Below, one piece after another: positions 12,002-24,616 of a DNA stretch of 64,000 nt. Source of the stretch: Conus ventricosus (lineage: Eukaryota; Mollusca; Gastropoda; Neogastropoda; Conidae). The position numbers were made by a program, and so were the translations under genes. Location: contig CM031616.1 in assembly GCA_018398815.1 (NCBI GenBank), forward strand, positions 69,524,508 through 69,588,507, given 5' to 3'. Positions within the stretch are counted from its first letter, which is position 1. Every line of letters starts with the position of its first letter. Under the pieces are notes generated by a model that did not search any database, was not told the origin of the DNA, and saw only the letters and a list, made by a program, of their open reading frames with translations.

Positions 12002-12140
12002 ACTCCCCCAAGTGACGCTGATGCTGAACTAAAGCCATGAGGACTTTGTAGTGTGTGAGCCCAGACGGAAGCGTTGACATTGTCCCTGGGAGAGTGGTGC
12101 CCCAGCCTCAGGGAACTGTGCAGGAGAAGTGGGCAAGTCC

Positions 12141-12282
12141 GACCAGTCAGCCATGAACAGGAACACCCTTGATTCAGGGTCAGATTCTGTTAAGTCCACA
12201 TTCAGCAGCAGACCAGTCAGCCAGGAACAGGAACACCCTTGATTCAGGGTCAGATTCTGTTGAAGTCCACATTCAGCAACCC
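12141..12282. repeat. 70-bp tandem duplication
   Basis: GACCAGTCAGCC starts two copies at 12141 and 12211, which differ by a few bases. Confidence 0.9.
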
Positions 12283-13355
12283 AACTTCACTGTTGCTGCC
12301 TTTCAGCAGATATGAATGCTTACCCCTCGCACTCTTTTTAATGTGTTGTGTTGTTTTGGCTGTTGGTCTGTTAACCCTCCCTCCTGCATCCTCCCGCCTC
12401 CCTGTGTCCTTCACCCCTCCTCCTACCCCTCTCAGCCCTGGCCCCTGGCCTCTGCCTGGGGTTGGACTGTATTTTTCCATTTCTGGTCAGATGTATCATG
12501 GATATGATAGAAAGTAGGATGACTGCTGACACACCGTTTTGACTGCAGCAACAGTCACTGTTGGATTCAGAACAGTAGGTGAAGAGTTTGGAAGCTTTGA
12601 CCTTTGGGGGAAGGGAATGATGTAGAAGTGTGTGGCGTGTGGAAACATCTGTTGATCCATCACCAGTCGGCCTGGTTCACACAGACAGGACGTTGCCCTG
12701 CCCCACACCACAGTGTCCACCCTGTCAGAGGGGGAGAACCTGCAAGGCCTGACAGTGACCACACCATGTCCATCGGTCATCTCAGCTGATACCAACCCAC
12801 CCACTACCTCCCCTCAACACCCAACCCCCCCCTCTTGGTGTGATTCATGGCTTGTGAGTGAAATGGGCAGCCATCCTACTCTGTACCCTGGGGTCGTGAC
12901 AGGGTGATAATGACCTCCCTGGAAAAATGGTGGCAGATGGTGGACAGGTGGGTGGGCAGTGGCTTGTGCCGGGCGTTCTCTCTGTGGCCTGGGCCAGTCT
13001 CAGGGCTGGGGACATGCGTGCCACTGCCCCTGCGCACCAGATGTCAGCACAGTCCATGTCAAACACAAGGCGTTGTTGCAGGGTAGGATTGCACACGTTT
13101 TCACCAGACGGCCGAAGAGTCCTGTGCCAAACACAACTGTCAAGTTACAGGGCTGAAAGATGGCTGGTCCCTGGGTGATTTCAGCATGTATGATGGATTT
13201 TTGTGTGACAAGGAAAGCGTTGTCCTCTCCATTCAACCAGTCCCGCCAGTTGGCTTTGTGTGGTCCGTGGTGTACACGTGAGCCAGATATTTGTCGTCCC
13301 TGGCTGGCTGACTGCATCAGGAGGGAGCATTGGCCGACCTGCGGGGCGAGACAGA
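12283..13355. other. Noncoding sequence
   Basis: C-rich in parts (12375-12460). Open frames exist on both strands, but none shows domain-like composition with splice signals. Confidence 0.45.
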
Positions 13356-13500
13356 GACATGCTGGAAACAGGGCCAGCCCAGGGAACCAACTCCATGGGA
13401 CTACAGGGTCAACACTAACACCAGACATGCTGGAAACACAGGGCCAGCCCAGGGAACCAACTCCATGGGACTACAGGGTCAACACTAACACCAGACATGG
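13356..13500. repeat. 68-bp tandem duplication
   Basis: GACATGCTGGAAAC starts copies at 13356 and 13424. They are nearly identical apart from a 2-bp insertion. Confidence 0.9.
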
Positions 13501-14095
13501 TTGCCTCCCTTACTTGGCTCTACGGAGAACGGTGTAGAGGGGGAAAAAATTGAACAACAATCAGATTTGGGTTATTGTTTGTTTTTTTTATGAGAGGAAG
13601 GGGGGGGGGGGGGGGGGGGGGGGGGTGGTGGTGGTGCAGGATTAAACCAACAGCTCGTTGAAGTTCTGAAACCATATGTTTTAGCATGGTTTGTGTCACC
13701 TCATTCCAGTAAGACTGCATGTGAGTGCCTGTGAAGATGGTGTGTGATGAGGAGAATGAGGAGAAAAACTGCCATGCCTACATTCCGCTCAGCAGGGGAC
13801 TGTATTCAGCGCCTGGCATCGCCAGGCAGCTGACCAGCTTGACCCCGAACCTGTCTGCCTGGTCAATGCAAACACGTGACCCCATCAGCACTGTCAGATT
13901 GCTCTTTGCTGTACAGGCAACTAACTATTCTTTGAACCCCAACAGAAGAGACAGACGGGGAAACAGGAGGCCATCTTAACTGGTCTGGTCTGCCCAGATT
14001 ATTCTGCTGTTCCATCAAGGATAGCACTCGTTGAAAGAAAATAAATAAATGTGTGTGCGTCCTTGAGTCATAGGAATGTCTTTGCAGAGAAAAAA

Positions 14096-14129
<34 letters not shown>

Positions 14130-14391
14130 ATTTGAGGGTTTTTTCATTTGTCACGGAGCCTGTTACATTTTAGATACACTTGGTGTAGATCCTGAAATAT
14201 TTTGTTTGTTTTGATTTTCCGTTTATGGTGAGAACGAGTGAGAGAGAGAACAAAGAGAGAGAAAAAGAGCGAGAGAGAAGCAGATGATCTAAGATGCCCC
14301 AAGTAGCCCCCGCCAGACATCGCAGAAATGCACAACTGCATCCAGGCTGGTGGGTGACTGTTTTAGAAATGATGGAACAGGACAGGGAGTC
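13501..14391. other. Noncoding stretch with two poly-G tracts
   Basis: Poly-G runs of about 27 nt (13599-13625) and 30 nt (14098-14128). A GA-rich stretch lies near 14230-14280. No gene supported. Confidence 0.6.
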
Positions 14392-14602
14392 AGTTGTAGG
14401 ATAGTTTCCTGTTGGTCTGTGTGGGCTGTCGGATTGGATTTTATCATCTTGGTGATGGGAAGTCAGAACAGTTTCCTGGTGGTCTGTGTGGTTTGTGTGG
14501 GCTGTCTGGTTGGATTTCATCATCTTGGTGATGGGAAATCAGAACAGTTTCCTGGTGGTCTGTGTGGGCTGTCTGGTTGGATGTCATCATCTTGGTGACG
14601 GG
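14392..14602. repeat. Imperfect 68-78-bp tandem repeat, three copies
   Basis: Units share CATCTTGGTGATGGGAA and AGTTTCCTGGTGGTCTGTG. The spacing changes from 78 to about 68 because of a short GTTTGTGTGG insertion in one copy. Confidence 0.85.
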
Positions 14603-14800
14603 GCTGACGGTGACAATGCTTTGCTTCCATTGATGTTGAAGATGGTCGACCTGTGTCATGTTCTCCACATGGAGGCTGAAGTGGGGTACACGCCATGTCC
14701 CAGCCTGAACCCATGTGACATTGTGATGGGTCAAGGTCACCGACGGACCAGATGCAAAGTCCAGCGTCATTGCTGGGGCGTGGTGCGGTCGATGATGTGC

Positions 14801-14868
<68 letters not shown>
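14801..14868. repeat. (TG)n joined to poly-G
   Basis: A TG dinucleotide run followed directly by a G run of more than 30 nt. Confidence 0.9.
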
Positions 14869-14973
14869 AACCTGGCGGAGAGAGAAGGGAGCTAAGAGAG
14901 AAGGAGCTGGTTTTGGGTGACGTGATATCCTGTGCCTTCATGTCCTGTGCTTGTTGCCCCCCCCCTCCCACGC

Positions 14974-15003
14974 CACCCCCCCCCCCCCCCCCCCCCCCCC
15001 CCC
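14974..15003. repeat. Poly-C tract
   Basis: About 28 C, lying about 55 bp upstream of the candidate acceptor at 15058. Confidence 0.9.
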
Positions 15004-15058
15004 TCTCCTCACACCCTGCATTGTTGACCAGTCTTCTTTTCTGTTGTGTGTGTTTCAG

Positions 15059-15160
15059 TGTTGTGGGCAGTGCCAGCTGTCGTGTACCACCACTTGCTGT
15101 AAGACGCCCGTGTCGGTGCCAGAGGAACCTACCACTACGTCAGAACATGTGTTCATCTGA
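15059..15160 (+). CDS. Possible terminal exon, Cys-rich C-terminal tail
   Basis: A strong acceptor (GTCTTCTTTTCTGTTG, then TGTGTTTCAG) is followed in phase 0 by 33 codons ending in TGA at 15158-15160. The peptide opens CCGQCQLSC and TTTCCK, then PVSVPEEP, and ends SEHVFI. Six cysteines in the first 14 residues would suit palmitoylation of a membrane-proximal tail. The last three residues VFI fit a class II PDZ ligand (hydrophobic-x-hydrophobic). The protein is not recognised, and no partner exon was found upstream in the window. It does not fit as an alternative MOB2 end, because the MOB2 acceptor needs phase 1. It could be a chance open frame after a good acceptor. Confidence 0.35.
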   Translation, partial: CCGQCQLSCTTTCCKTPVSVPEEPTTTSEHVFI

Positions 15161-15659
15161 GTGATACAAGTAGCGTGTGCTATGTGAAGTAGACTAGAAA
15201 AGGACCTCTGTGTCTGTCTGACCTAGCTAAGATTGCCGTGCTGAAGCTAGACCGAGGAATGTAGTTGATCCTAGGTGTTATAGCATGTCCGTTTTCAAAC
15301 TGATGTTATGATGGTGGAGGATTTGTGGCTGTACTAGACATGTAGACATGAAACGTCCTGGCAATTCATCCCCCATGCCCTCCCATCGCTGTCCCAGGAA
15401 CCCTGATCAGATGTTTTTGTTTTCACAAATGAACTGAGGGTAGAAGAAAAAAACAACCTGCTATCACCATCCACTGAAAAAAGAAAATTGGTTCTAGTTC
15501 TGTGCTGGCAGTACTTTGATGCAGAACTGCTAAAGTCTGGTCATTCAGTTGCACGTGTGTTCCTTTTGAAGCTGAATGTGTCTGTTCCTAGATGTGTTGG
15601 TGCATGCACAAAGGCTTGAGCGGCTTGTTCGGGTTGAAGGTGCAGAGGGCGTCTCTGTG
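15161..15659. other. Possible 3' UTR or intergenic sequence
   Basis: Unique, no coding signal. Would be the 3' UTR if the exon ending at 15160 is real. Confidence 0.4.
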
Positions 15660-16020
15660 GAGTCAAGGACCTAAAGTGAGCTGCATGTAATGATGGAAAA
15701 CAGCTCGGTCTGGTGGCCAAGGTCCTTGAAGGGTTTAGGACCAAGAGGGACGGTGCATGTAATGATGGAAGATAGCTGTGTCTGGTGGCCAAGGTCCTTG
15801 AAGGGTTGAGGACCTAAGGGACGGTGCATGTAATGATGGAAGATAGCTGTGTCTGGTGGCCAAGGTCCTTGAAGGGTTGAGGACCTAGAGGGACGGTGCA
15901 TGTAATGATGGAAGATAGCTGTCTGGTGGCCAAGGTCCTTGAAGGGTGAGGACCTAGAGCAACTGTGCATGTAACGTTTGAACGTAAGCTGTGTCTGGTG
16001 GCTGCGGTCTTCGAAGGGTC
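15660..16020. repeat. ~71-bp tandem repeat, five copies
   Basis: TGCATGTAATGATGGAAGAT recurs at about 15682, 15753, 15824, 15897 and 15966. Each unit also carries TGGTGGCCAAGGTCCTTGAA. Confidence 0.9.
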
Positions 16021-17958
16021 AGGGAAAAAAGCTTCTGGAAGGAGGAGGACAGTGTATGCAAGACCAGATCTGCTTTCGCTCGATTGGTGGTGGGCATGGA
16101 GTTAACTGCTGAAGTAGTCTTTTGGCAAAATGGACCTCGTCGTGGTGTCTGGTCTAGTCAGCAACTTTGCACACTTGCACTCTTACAGTTTTGCACCAAA
16201 AAGAGGGAATGATCTTTGTGTTTATTGTTGTCTGGTCTGGCCAAAGGAGTACATGTGTTCTTCACTCATTCTTGAGAAAGCACTGGCTTCGATAGCTGAG
16301 GCTGGCATGGGTGTTGGTCAAGTAGCAGCCAGCCAGCCAGCCAACAGGGAGGGAGGGTGGGGTGTTGATTGTTGGACTGCAAGTCCAGTGATGGTGGGGC
16401 ACAGGGTGCCTGTGGTGTGACAGCACTGGGCGGGGGGGAGTGGTCACTTTGAATGGGGAGAGGCATGGGCAGGTTCTCCCTCCAAGAGGTGTCTCTGGTC
16501 TCCGACCTGATTGAATGGACAATGTTAATACTGTGGTCATAGAGATGTTAACCGAACATATCGAAGGGAGAGGGGGTGTTCTGTTATGTTTGGGAGTTTG
16601 ATGTGTGTGTGTGCTTTTCGTTCACATCAGAGGATATGGAAAGTTAGAGAATAAACAAATGAATGTATTGATGCATAAAGGTGTGTGTGTAAATGAAGGA
16701 ACAACATGTTTCCTCCTCTTTTTTTTTTTTTTTTTTTGGACATATATACTACACTTGTGGAATGTACATATACTGCTTTTCTTCCTGCTAATTTATTGTT
16801 TTTTCAGTGTGGCTGAATTCTGACAGGTTATATAGGATGGCACCATAGTCTGTCCATCACACCACTCCCCTTTTCTCTTTTTTTGCCCCACCCCTCCTTC
16901 CCTCTTCTTCCAACCCTCCAGCCCAGAGGGGGAGGGAAATGATGGAGATTGGCAAGAGATGCAAGTGCTAGCGTTGATGGGGAATGCACACTGGGTTGGA
17001 AGGGTGCAGGCCCACGTTTGTTTTGTGATAGCAGTTTGCACATGGACTGTTTTCAAAGGGCGTGCTTACTCCAGACATAATAACATAAAGTGCAGCCTCC
17101 TCTCTCTCTCCCCCCCCCCCCCCCCTCCCCCCCCCCCCCCCCCCCCCCCCACCCCCCCCCCCCCCCCCCCCAGAGAAAGAAAAAAAAAAAAAAAGAAAGA
17201 AAAACAAAACAGAAAAAGCAGTTACTGTGAATGTTTTACCTTGTGGATGCTTTGTGTTCATACATTGGTGTGTCTGTGTGTGTGTGTCTTTTCGTCCTTG
17301 TCACCTGTGAGGTGTCAACGGCATGCATGCGATGCGAAGTGCAATACAAGCTTTAGTTCAAAGGTTTACCTAGCTTGGCGAGAAGTGAGAATGCGGTGGA
17401 TTCTGGGGCTCTTGCATCCACGGCTGGCGAGAGTCTCCTCCCCCCCACCCCCCACCCAAAATTTCTTTATGTCTGCTTTGATGGCATCAGTGTAATCCAG
17501 CTGGGAGTTGTTTTTTGGTTTGTTCGTTTCTTCCGATGTCGCTTTATGTGTGTGTTTGTTATTGCTTAAGGTCAGAGTAATTTCTGTACATTTGTCTTTT
17601 TACACATTTTTTTTCCCCCTACCAGGGTCACTCAGTTATCAGTTTGATGTACTTGTGCCAATCACAGTCTGGGCGAGTGTTGTGTAGATACAACATGTCC
17701 AGTCATGTGTTCACCGAGGGAGAAGTGGAAGAACAGCGTGACAATCATTATCCTCTCGGTCACGGCGGCAGGGGGTTCAGACGCTGTGTGTGAAAGGCAG
17801 GCAGACCTGGGGCTGTCGGCACCAAGAGCCCTGCTGACAGAGCCGTGGTCTGGTGAACATGGGTCTTCCTGCTGGTCCTTGGGCAACCACTTCAGATCCT
17901 GTCTTTGTGTTTCCTTCCAGACAGAGTAACAAGTGGAGGTACATCAAAACATTGTGCA
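16021..17958. other. Noncoding with homopolymer tracts
   Basis: Poly-T at about 16720-16738 and a compound poly-C/poly-A block at 17109-17205. Nothing gene-like can be supported. Confidence 0.5.
17109..17205. repeat. Long poly-C block followed by A-rich tract
   Basis: More than 55 C interrupted only by single T and A bases, then CAGAGAAAG and A-runs. A candidate for secondary structure and for assembly error. Confidence 0.9.
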
Positions 17959-18131
17959 GTTCAGTCTTCCGTGAACAGAGAGGGAAGAAAGACTCTTGGC
18001 AGTCTGCGACTCTGTGTGTGTGTGTGAGGTGCTCATAGTTCAGTCTTCCGTGAACAGAGAGGGAAGAAAGACTCTTGGCAGTCTGCGACTCTGTGTGTGT
18101 GTGTGTGGAGGTGCTCATAGTTCAGTCTTCC
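17959..18131. repeat. ~80-bp tandem duplication
   Basis: GTTCAGTCTTCCGTGAACAG at 17959 and 18038, and a third start at 18120. Copies end in a short TG run of different length. Confidence 0.9.
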
Positions 18132-18149
18132 TTCCCGATAGATGGTAGG

Positions 18150-18583
18150 CAGTGGGAGTGAGGTAGATGGCTGGAGACAGTGAGGTAGATGGCTGGAGAG
18201 ACAGTGAGGTAGATGGCTGGAGAGACAGTGAGGTGGATGGCTGGAGAGAGTGAGATAGATGGCTGGAGAGACAGTGAGGTAGATGGCTGGAGAGACAGTG
18301 ACAGTGAGGTAGATGGCTGGAGAGACAGTGAGGTAGATGGCTGGAGAGAGTGAGGTGGATGGCTGGAGACAGTGAGATAGATGGCTGGAGAGACAGTGAG
18401 GTAGATGGCTGGAGAGACAGTGAGGTAGATGGCTGGAGACCGTGAGGTAGATGGCTGGAGAGAGTGTGGTGGATGGCTGGAGACAGTGAGGTAGATGGCT
18501 GGAGAGACAGTGAGGTAGATGGCTGGAGAGACAGTGAGGTAGATAGCTGGAGACAGTGAGGCAGATGGCTGGAGACAGCCGGT
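18150..18583. repeat. 22-24-bp minisatellite array, ~19 copies
   Basis: Units with GTGAGGTAGATGGCTGGAGA, alternating between forms with and without an extra GA, plus variants with GATAGATGG or GGTGGATGG. Confidence 0.93.
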
Positions 18584-21500
18584 GCATGGGAGTGTTGAAG
18601 ACACGGTCAGGCCAGGTATCAACATGGGGCCGGTGACCAGACTGCAGGTCCTCGCTGTTAACAAGGCTTCCTTTTTCAGGCTGTCAAGAGGTTTTGCTCC
18701 CACGCTGAGGAAACCTTGGGAAATAGAAGGACGCTCAGAGGCCATCGACTCGTTCCTAATGCCACAGTTTCTACTTTTTTTTTTTCTTTTTTTTTTTTTT
18801 TTGCCAGAGAAAGGTACTGGCCTGATTGAAGTCTGAGATAGGAAGCATAGATATCAAATGGAGTAATGGAGGAACCTGCATTTGTTGTGGTGTCAGATAT
18901 GGGCAGTTATCATGCCAGAGTATTTAATTAACAAGAAAAAAATTGACTCGGAGAGAACTAGTGGTACCTCTCGGCTGCTGACAGGAAACATCTGCTTTGT
19001 TTGAAGCTGGGGGTGAGGGGTGGGGGTGGTGGGGTGGTGTTTGCAAACCCTTGTAGATGATTCAGCAGGTAATAATGTCACTTCCCTGAATGACAGAAGA
19101 GAAGTTGTTGGTAAGCAGCAGCCCTGATGGAGAGTGGAGAACTGTGGGCGGTTGGAAGAGGAAGGACCGTTGCTTAGTGCAAGACATGTAGGTGTGTGGC
19201 CAGCCAGTGAAGAGCAGTGGGCAGAGATGGTAGAACCAGCCTGGTGATCTGTGTGTGTGTCTTTCCTGTGGCAGGAAGGCCTGGGTGTGTCTCAGCCGTG
19301 CCGGGTGGCTGTGTGCCAATGTCTTCATGGTGCCCAAAACCTCAAACAATCTCTTTGGCTGTGACCGAGGGGTTTACTTTTGGTGAGAGATTGTGCATAC
19401 ACGACGTAACTTGTGTGCTGCGCGAGAGAAGTGTTGTTGCTTGTATGTCTAGCTGTGTGTGTGTGTGTGTGTTTGGAAAGTGCTTGTACCATGCTTTGAG
19501 ACTTGTTTCTGTAAAGTGTCTATAATTTACATGCACATATGCATGCATACCTTGAAGGGGAAGAAGACATTGTGTGTACATGTACGTTCGTATGTCCGTC
19601 GGTGCTTTGAATTTGGCAGTGCAGCCAAATTGCCCCTGTTGATCATTAATGGAACAAGGAAGTGTTTTTTCCTTTTGTGTCTTGTAATTTCAAAGTAGTT
19701 TTTCATTTTCTTTGATTTGTTTTATTTGTCCTTTTGTTCATTCCGTCCTGTGAGCAGACGGTGTTGATTGGATAGGTGTAGTTTTCATGAGCCAACCACA
19801 GACACATCGTCAGTGTGACCCCCCCCCCTCCCCCGGGCTTTGCCTAGATGGAAGTTTTTCATCTTTATAGTACCTGTGTGTGGTGTTGGTGCCCTTGTAT
19901 GCCCGTGAGAGTTTCTGCGTATGTGCACGGCGAATAGCACAGGACAGTCCAGTTTACATGTTTCCAGGGTATTGCTAGGTATTGTCACCAGGTCTCTGAG
20001 GTTCCAATAGAAAACTCAGCTTCTCTCTGGAGATGTGTGGGCAACAAGGAAATTTCAGAACCTGAATGTTGAAAGAACCAGTGTGCAATTTTACAGAGAG
20101 AGAGAGAGAGGTAGGCTGCAGTGCGTGTTGTCTTACAATCCATTCCATATCTGAGCCAGGGTGTGTGTTCACAACACTTGTTGACAGGGTGTTCTCATCA
20201 ACTCTGGGAGGCCTGATTGCACATTTCATGTTCTGCAGTTGGTTGGTTGTTTGTGTGCTTGCTTGTTTTGTCGTTTGGCTTCCTTCAAAGCTAGAGTGAA
20301 CTAGAATGTGGAACTGCTTCACGTTTAAAGATGTATCACACTTGGAAGCTGTCATGTCTTCGGTGAAGTGTGATGATTATGGTCAGATAAGGACAGAACA
20401 TGTTTTTGTTTTTTACTGGCACAACATCCATAACAGATCTGCACATCCTGCAAGATGCATGTTTGATGTCGACTCTTATATTGTGTTCATTCAGGTTTGA
20501 TGGGAATCCATCTTCCCTCGCTTCAGCAGGAAGTTGTGTTTGAATTTGCGACAATGTGTAGGCCTCTCCCTGCTCTCCCCATCTCCCTGAAGCCTCCCTC
20601 TCCCTCCTGCAACTCTCTTCCCACCCCGCACCTTTCCCATCTTTTTTTTTTCCGTTTTATATGGTTGCTATGGAATTTGTAAGTGTTCTGAGATTGCAAG
20701 CGCTTTGCCTTCTGGTGGCTTTTTTTTTTTTTTTTTTTTTGGCATGCTGCCTCACAACTCTATGCTTCCTCAATGGTGCACCTTGGAGGGGAGGGGAGGG
20801 GGGGGGGGGGGGGGGAGGAGTGTTGTTGCATTTAGCCTCAGTCAGTATGTTTCGTTGAACAGATGGTTCATTAGTGCAGTTTCTTTGATTGGTTTTCATG
20901 TGGTGTCCAACCGAAAAAGGTGAAGCTGTTGGAGGAGACAATCTGTGTGTGTGTGTGTGTGTGTGTGTGGTTGGTTGGTTGGTTGGTTGGTTTGGATCTC
21001 CTATAGAGTCTGGCCAAATCATCTAATAAGAGCTGATGTAGCGGCTTTGTAGGATTTAAAAGGAAAATTTGTTCCGAATATGTGGTTGTTCCCTACACCA
21101 ACTTAATGGGTGTAAATTGTTAATCATGCACAAGTATGCATTTCCAGTGATGTGGTTGGTGCAGGGGGGGGGGGGGGCGGTGTTGCATGTGCACTAAGTT
21201 TAATGATATAACATGCACATGTGTTGATGTACGCGCTTGCTGGCTCAGGAGTGTTATGAATAGTTTTCATGACCATTGTTTGAACTAGTTTACCTTGGGG
21301 TGTGTTGAAACTGGTCTATATTGAACTACAACCAGAACTGGTCACACTAACAGAGGACTACAGGTCAGATGGGGTGCGATGGGGGAGTTTAATTGATGTG
21401 TGCAAGAGGTATTTTGTAACAGACAGAATATCTGTCATGTTTATAGGATGCAGAAGTTGCACCAGATCCATCAACATATCTGATGGGATCAGTTGTTTGT

Positions 21501-22609
21501 TTTGAGGGAAAGGACTTCAGCGATTAAGTCAATATTTTGTGTATTTCCCAGTTGTTGTTTTTTTTTCCTTTTCTAAGGTGGGTTTTTTTTTGTGTGTTCA
21601 TCTTGAACAATCTCCCTAACACCTCATAATGCCCCCTCCTCCTCCCAACAATCCCCCTCCCACCAGAGTGATATTAAGTGCGTGGCTAGTTTATTTGCAA
21701 TTCCTGAAGTGTGGACTGGTGTATATGAGCTATAGTCATTCGTTGATCTCAGCCAGCCTCACAGCAAATGAAAAAAGAAAACCACGCATGTGGAGTTCCT
21801 GGGGACTTGCTAGCTGCACAGCAGTCGCACACTAGAAAGTAATGCTGTTGCGCTATGTGACACCCCCCCCCCCCCCCACACACACACACACACGCAGCTC
21901 TCTATGTCCGATATTCGCTCACAGTTGTCTTGTCACACACATACACCACCAACCACTACCACAAATAATGCATAGATAATGTGCTCACAATGTTTCCAAG
22001 TTATTCCAGTCTTTCAAAATACTTTTACACATTTTCTCCACGGAAACATCAGAAAACTTGGGTGTTTTTTGCAACAACAAAAAAAAAAGTGATTTTTTTT
22101 TTTCTCATCTCGTTAGCAGATATAGTGTTTAGCTTCTGATCGTTGTGAGACAGGAGAGAATCTTATAATCATTTTTTTCTTTTATTATGACATGTGTTTG
22201 TTTTTGATGTGGTGTACATACTAGTAAGTGGGTGGTAAGTGGGCAGGAGCAGTGGGGGATGGTGTTAGTCTAGCGTGAGCTGCAGTGTGGAATGGATAGG
22301 GTGAGGAGCAGTTTGGACAATAAAAGCAGTCGTCTGCCGGACCTTCCCGCAGATTGCCAAACGTTGACTTCTTCCTCTCCGCCTGTCGCCACTTGTGTGT
22401 GTGTGTACGTTGACGATGATGCGCAGGATGACGTGCAAGCAGGACCGTTGTGGCATGTATGGGACAACTGTTGAAAATGTGTGTATTAACTCCCTGCAGT
22501 TCTTTCTCTTGTTTTTCAATCACTGATGATCAGGTTTTTTTTGTATTTTATGTAAGAAAAAATATTCTGAGAAATTTTGGGTATTGTTGCATAGTTTATT
22601 GCTTGTGGC
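18584..22609. other. Noncoding sequence with simple repeats
   Basis: Poly-T (18776-18802 and 20721-20740), poly-G (20798-20816), (TG)n then (GTTG)n (20943-20990), and a poly-C/CA tract (21864-21895). Short GC-rich open frames near 22300-22470 lack splice context and a recognisable product. Confidence 0.5.
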
Positions 22610-24616
22610 GGACCGTATTTCGTCCAGTTCCGAATTTTGGGGACAACGTTGACCAGAACAGGTAAACCTGTAAAACAGGTTTGTCGTGTTTACCTGACGG
22701 CTACTCACCTGCATTTTGTGCAAGCCAGGTGAGCGAAGATTTTCCTTCAGTCTCCGCAGAGCTACAGGCTGAGCAACTTCATCAGAGAGCTGAAGGGAGA
22801 CCTAGGGCCTGTCTTTGCTGGCAGTCAGTTCCCCAGGTGTTGGTGAAGCCCCGCATCCGACCTGGAACTGACTGCCATCCGGGTGTGGGGTGCAGCCTGT
22901 GCCCAGCCACTGTTGCTACCCCGTTGGGATATTGAGAGGCTGACCAAGGGTCAGTAGACATCGTGTGTGCACTGCTGACCGGGTGTGGGGTGCAGCATGA
23001 GCCCACCCGCCGTCACTGCCCCGTGGGGGGTGGGGGTGGTGGTGATGTCGGTGTCCAGAGGCTGTCCGTGTGGTCAGCAACGAGCTGGAGTGAGAAAGGG
23101 CTTCAGAGTTCGTCAGGACGACGACTTGTGTGGCTTCGTTTTCTGTCGAGTCGACGTGTGTCCTTCTGTTGTGTGGGAGTTCTTGGAAGGACTCCATGAA
23201 CTGCTTTTGTGAGTGACTTTGACCTGTGTGAGAACTATGTGACTGGGGCGGGACGCGGCCAAGTGCATAGACTGTCTGTGATGGCACTGCTGTGTGAAAG
23301 AAATCCGTCATTGTGACAATATGGTACCTAGTATGGTTGTACGCCCTTTGGTGGTGGTGAGAACTTCATGCTGCGTATGTTCATGCTTATGTATTATGTA
23401 TTTGTTATAATGTGATGGTTCAGGCAGCAGAAGAAAAATGGTAGAAACCTGACTTGTTGCCTGGCTATCTATGTTCGTGTGGTGTGGGTGTTAGGGAAAA
23501 GTCATACACGCATCCAGACTTCTTCATGTGAGCGTCGGACAGCAAAACACGTACGGTACACCACTGGTAACATCTGAGATGTTAGGAATGGTGTACGATG
23601 CGTGTTTTGCTGTCTGACACTCACATGAAGAAGTCTGGATGCGTGTATGACTTTTCCCTAACACCCACACCACACGAACACAGATAGCCAGGCAACAAGT
23701 CAGGTTTCTACCATTTTTCTTCTGCTGCCTGAACCATCACATTATAACAAATACATAATACATAACAAGCATGAACATACGCAGCATGAAGTTCTCACCA
23801 CCACCAAAGGGTGTACAACCATACTAGGTACCATATTGTCACAGTAACGGATTTCTTTCACTCAGCAGGCCAGGCTGGCACCCACAGCAGTGCCATCACG
23901 GACAGTCTATGCACTTGGCCGCATCCCGCCCCAGTCACACAGTTCTCACACAGGTCAAAGTCACTCACGAAAGCAGTTCATGGAGTCCTTCCAGGAACTC
24001 CCACACAACAGAAGGACACACGTCGACTCGACGGAAAACGAAGCCACTTGCGGAAGTAGTTGTGGAGTCCTGCCAGGAACTCCCACACAACAGAAGCACA
24101 CAAGTCGTCATCCTGACGAACTCTGAAGCCCTTTCTCACTCCAGCTCGTTGCTGACGGACAGCCTCTCGACACCAACATCACCACCACCACCACCCCACC
24201 CCCACGGGGCAGTGACGGCGGGTGGGCTCATGCTGCACCCCACACCCGGTCAGCAGTGCACACACGATGTCTACTGACCCTCGGTCAGCCTCTCAATATC
24301 CTGACGCGGTAGCAACAGTGGCTGGGCACAGGCTGCACCCCACACCTGGATGGCAGTCAGTTCCAGGTCGGATGCGGGGCTTCACTGACACCTGGGGAAC
24401 TGACTGCCAGCGAAGACCGGCCCTCGGTCTCCCTTCAGCTCTCTGATGAAGTTGCTCAGCAGGTAGCTCTGCGGAGACTGAAGGGAAATCTTCGCTCACC
24501 TGGCTTGCACAAAATGCAGGTGAATAGGTGTCAGCTAAACAGGACAACCAGTTTTACAGGTTAACCAGTTCAGGTCAAAGTGTCCCCAAAATACGGAACT
24601 GGACGAAATACGGTCC
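22610..24616. repeat. 2.0-kb near-perfect palindrome (two ~1-kb inverted arms)
   Basis: The left arm 22610-23575 and right arm 23577-24616 are reverse complements with a single-base centre (TAACATCT-G-AGATGTTA at 23576). The outer ends match as GGACCGTATTTCGTCCAG and CTGGACGAAATACGGTCC. The arms differ by scattered substitutions and indels. The right arm is about 70 bp longer, because it carries a duplicated piece with CCAGGAACTCCCACACAAC (near 23993 and 24075). Open frames in the arms have no domain-like features. No transposase or clear target-site duplication was found. Confidence 0.92.

Larger units (their letters stand above)
9593..12140. other. Noncoding, mostly unique sequence
   Basis: No exon could be supported. 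Holds one dispersed tail (9689-9742), a C-run near 10329 and a poly-C tract near 11972-12001. Confidence 0.5.

Noticed and set aside
22916..23311. 131-codon minus-strand frame in the palindrome, and its mirror copies
   Set aside because: No domain, no start or splice context, and the frame is not preserved between the two arms.
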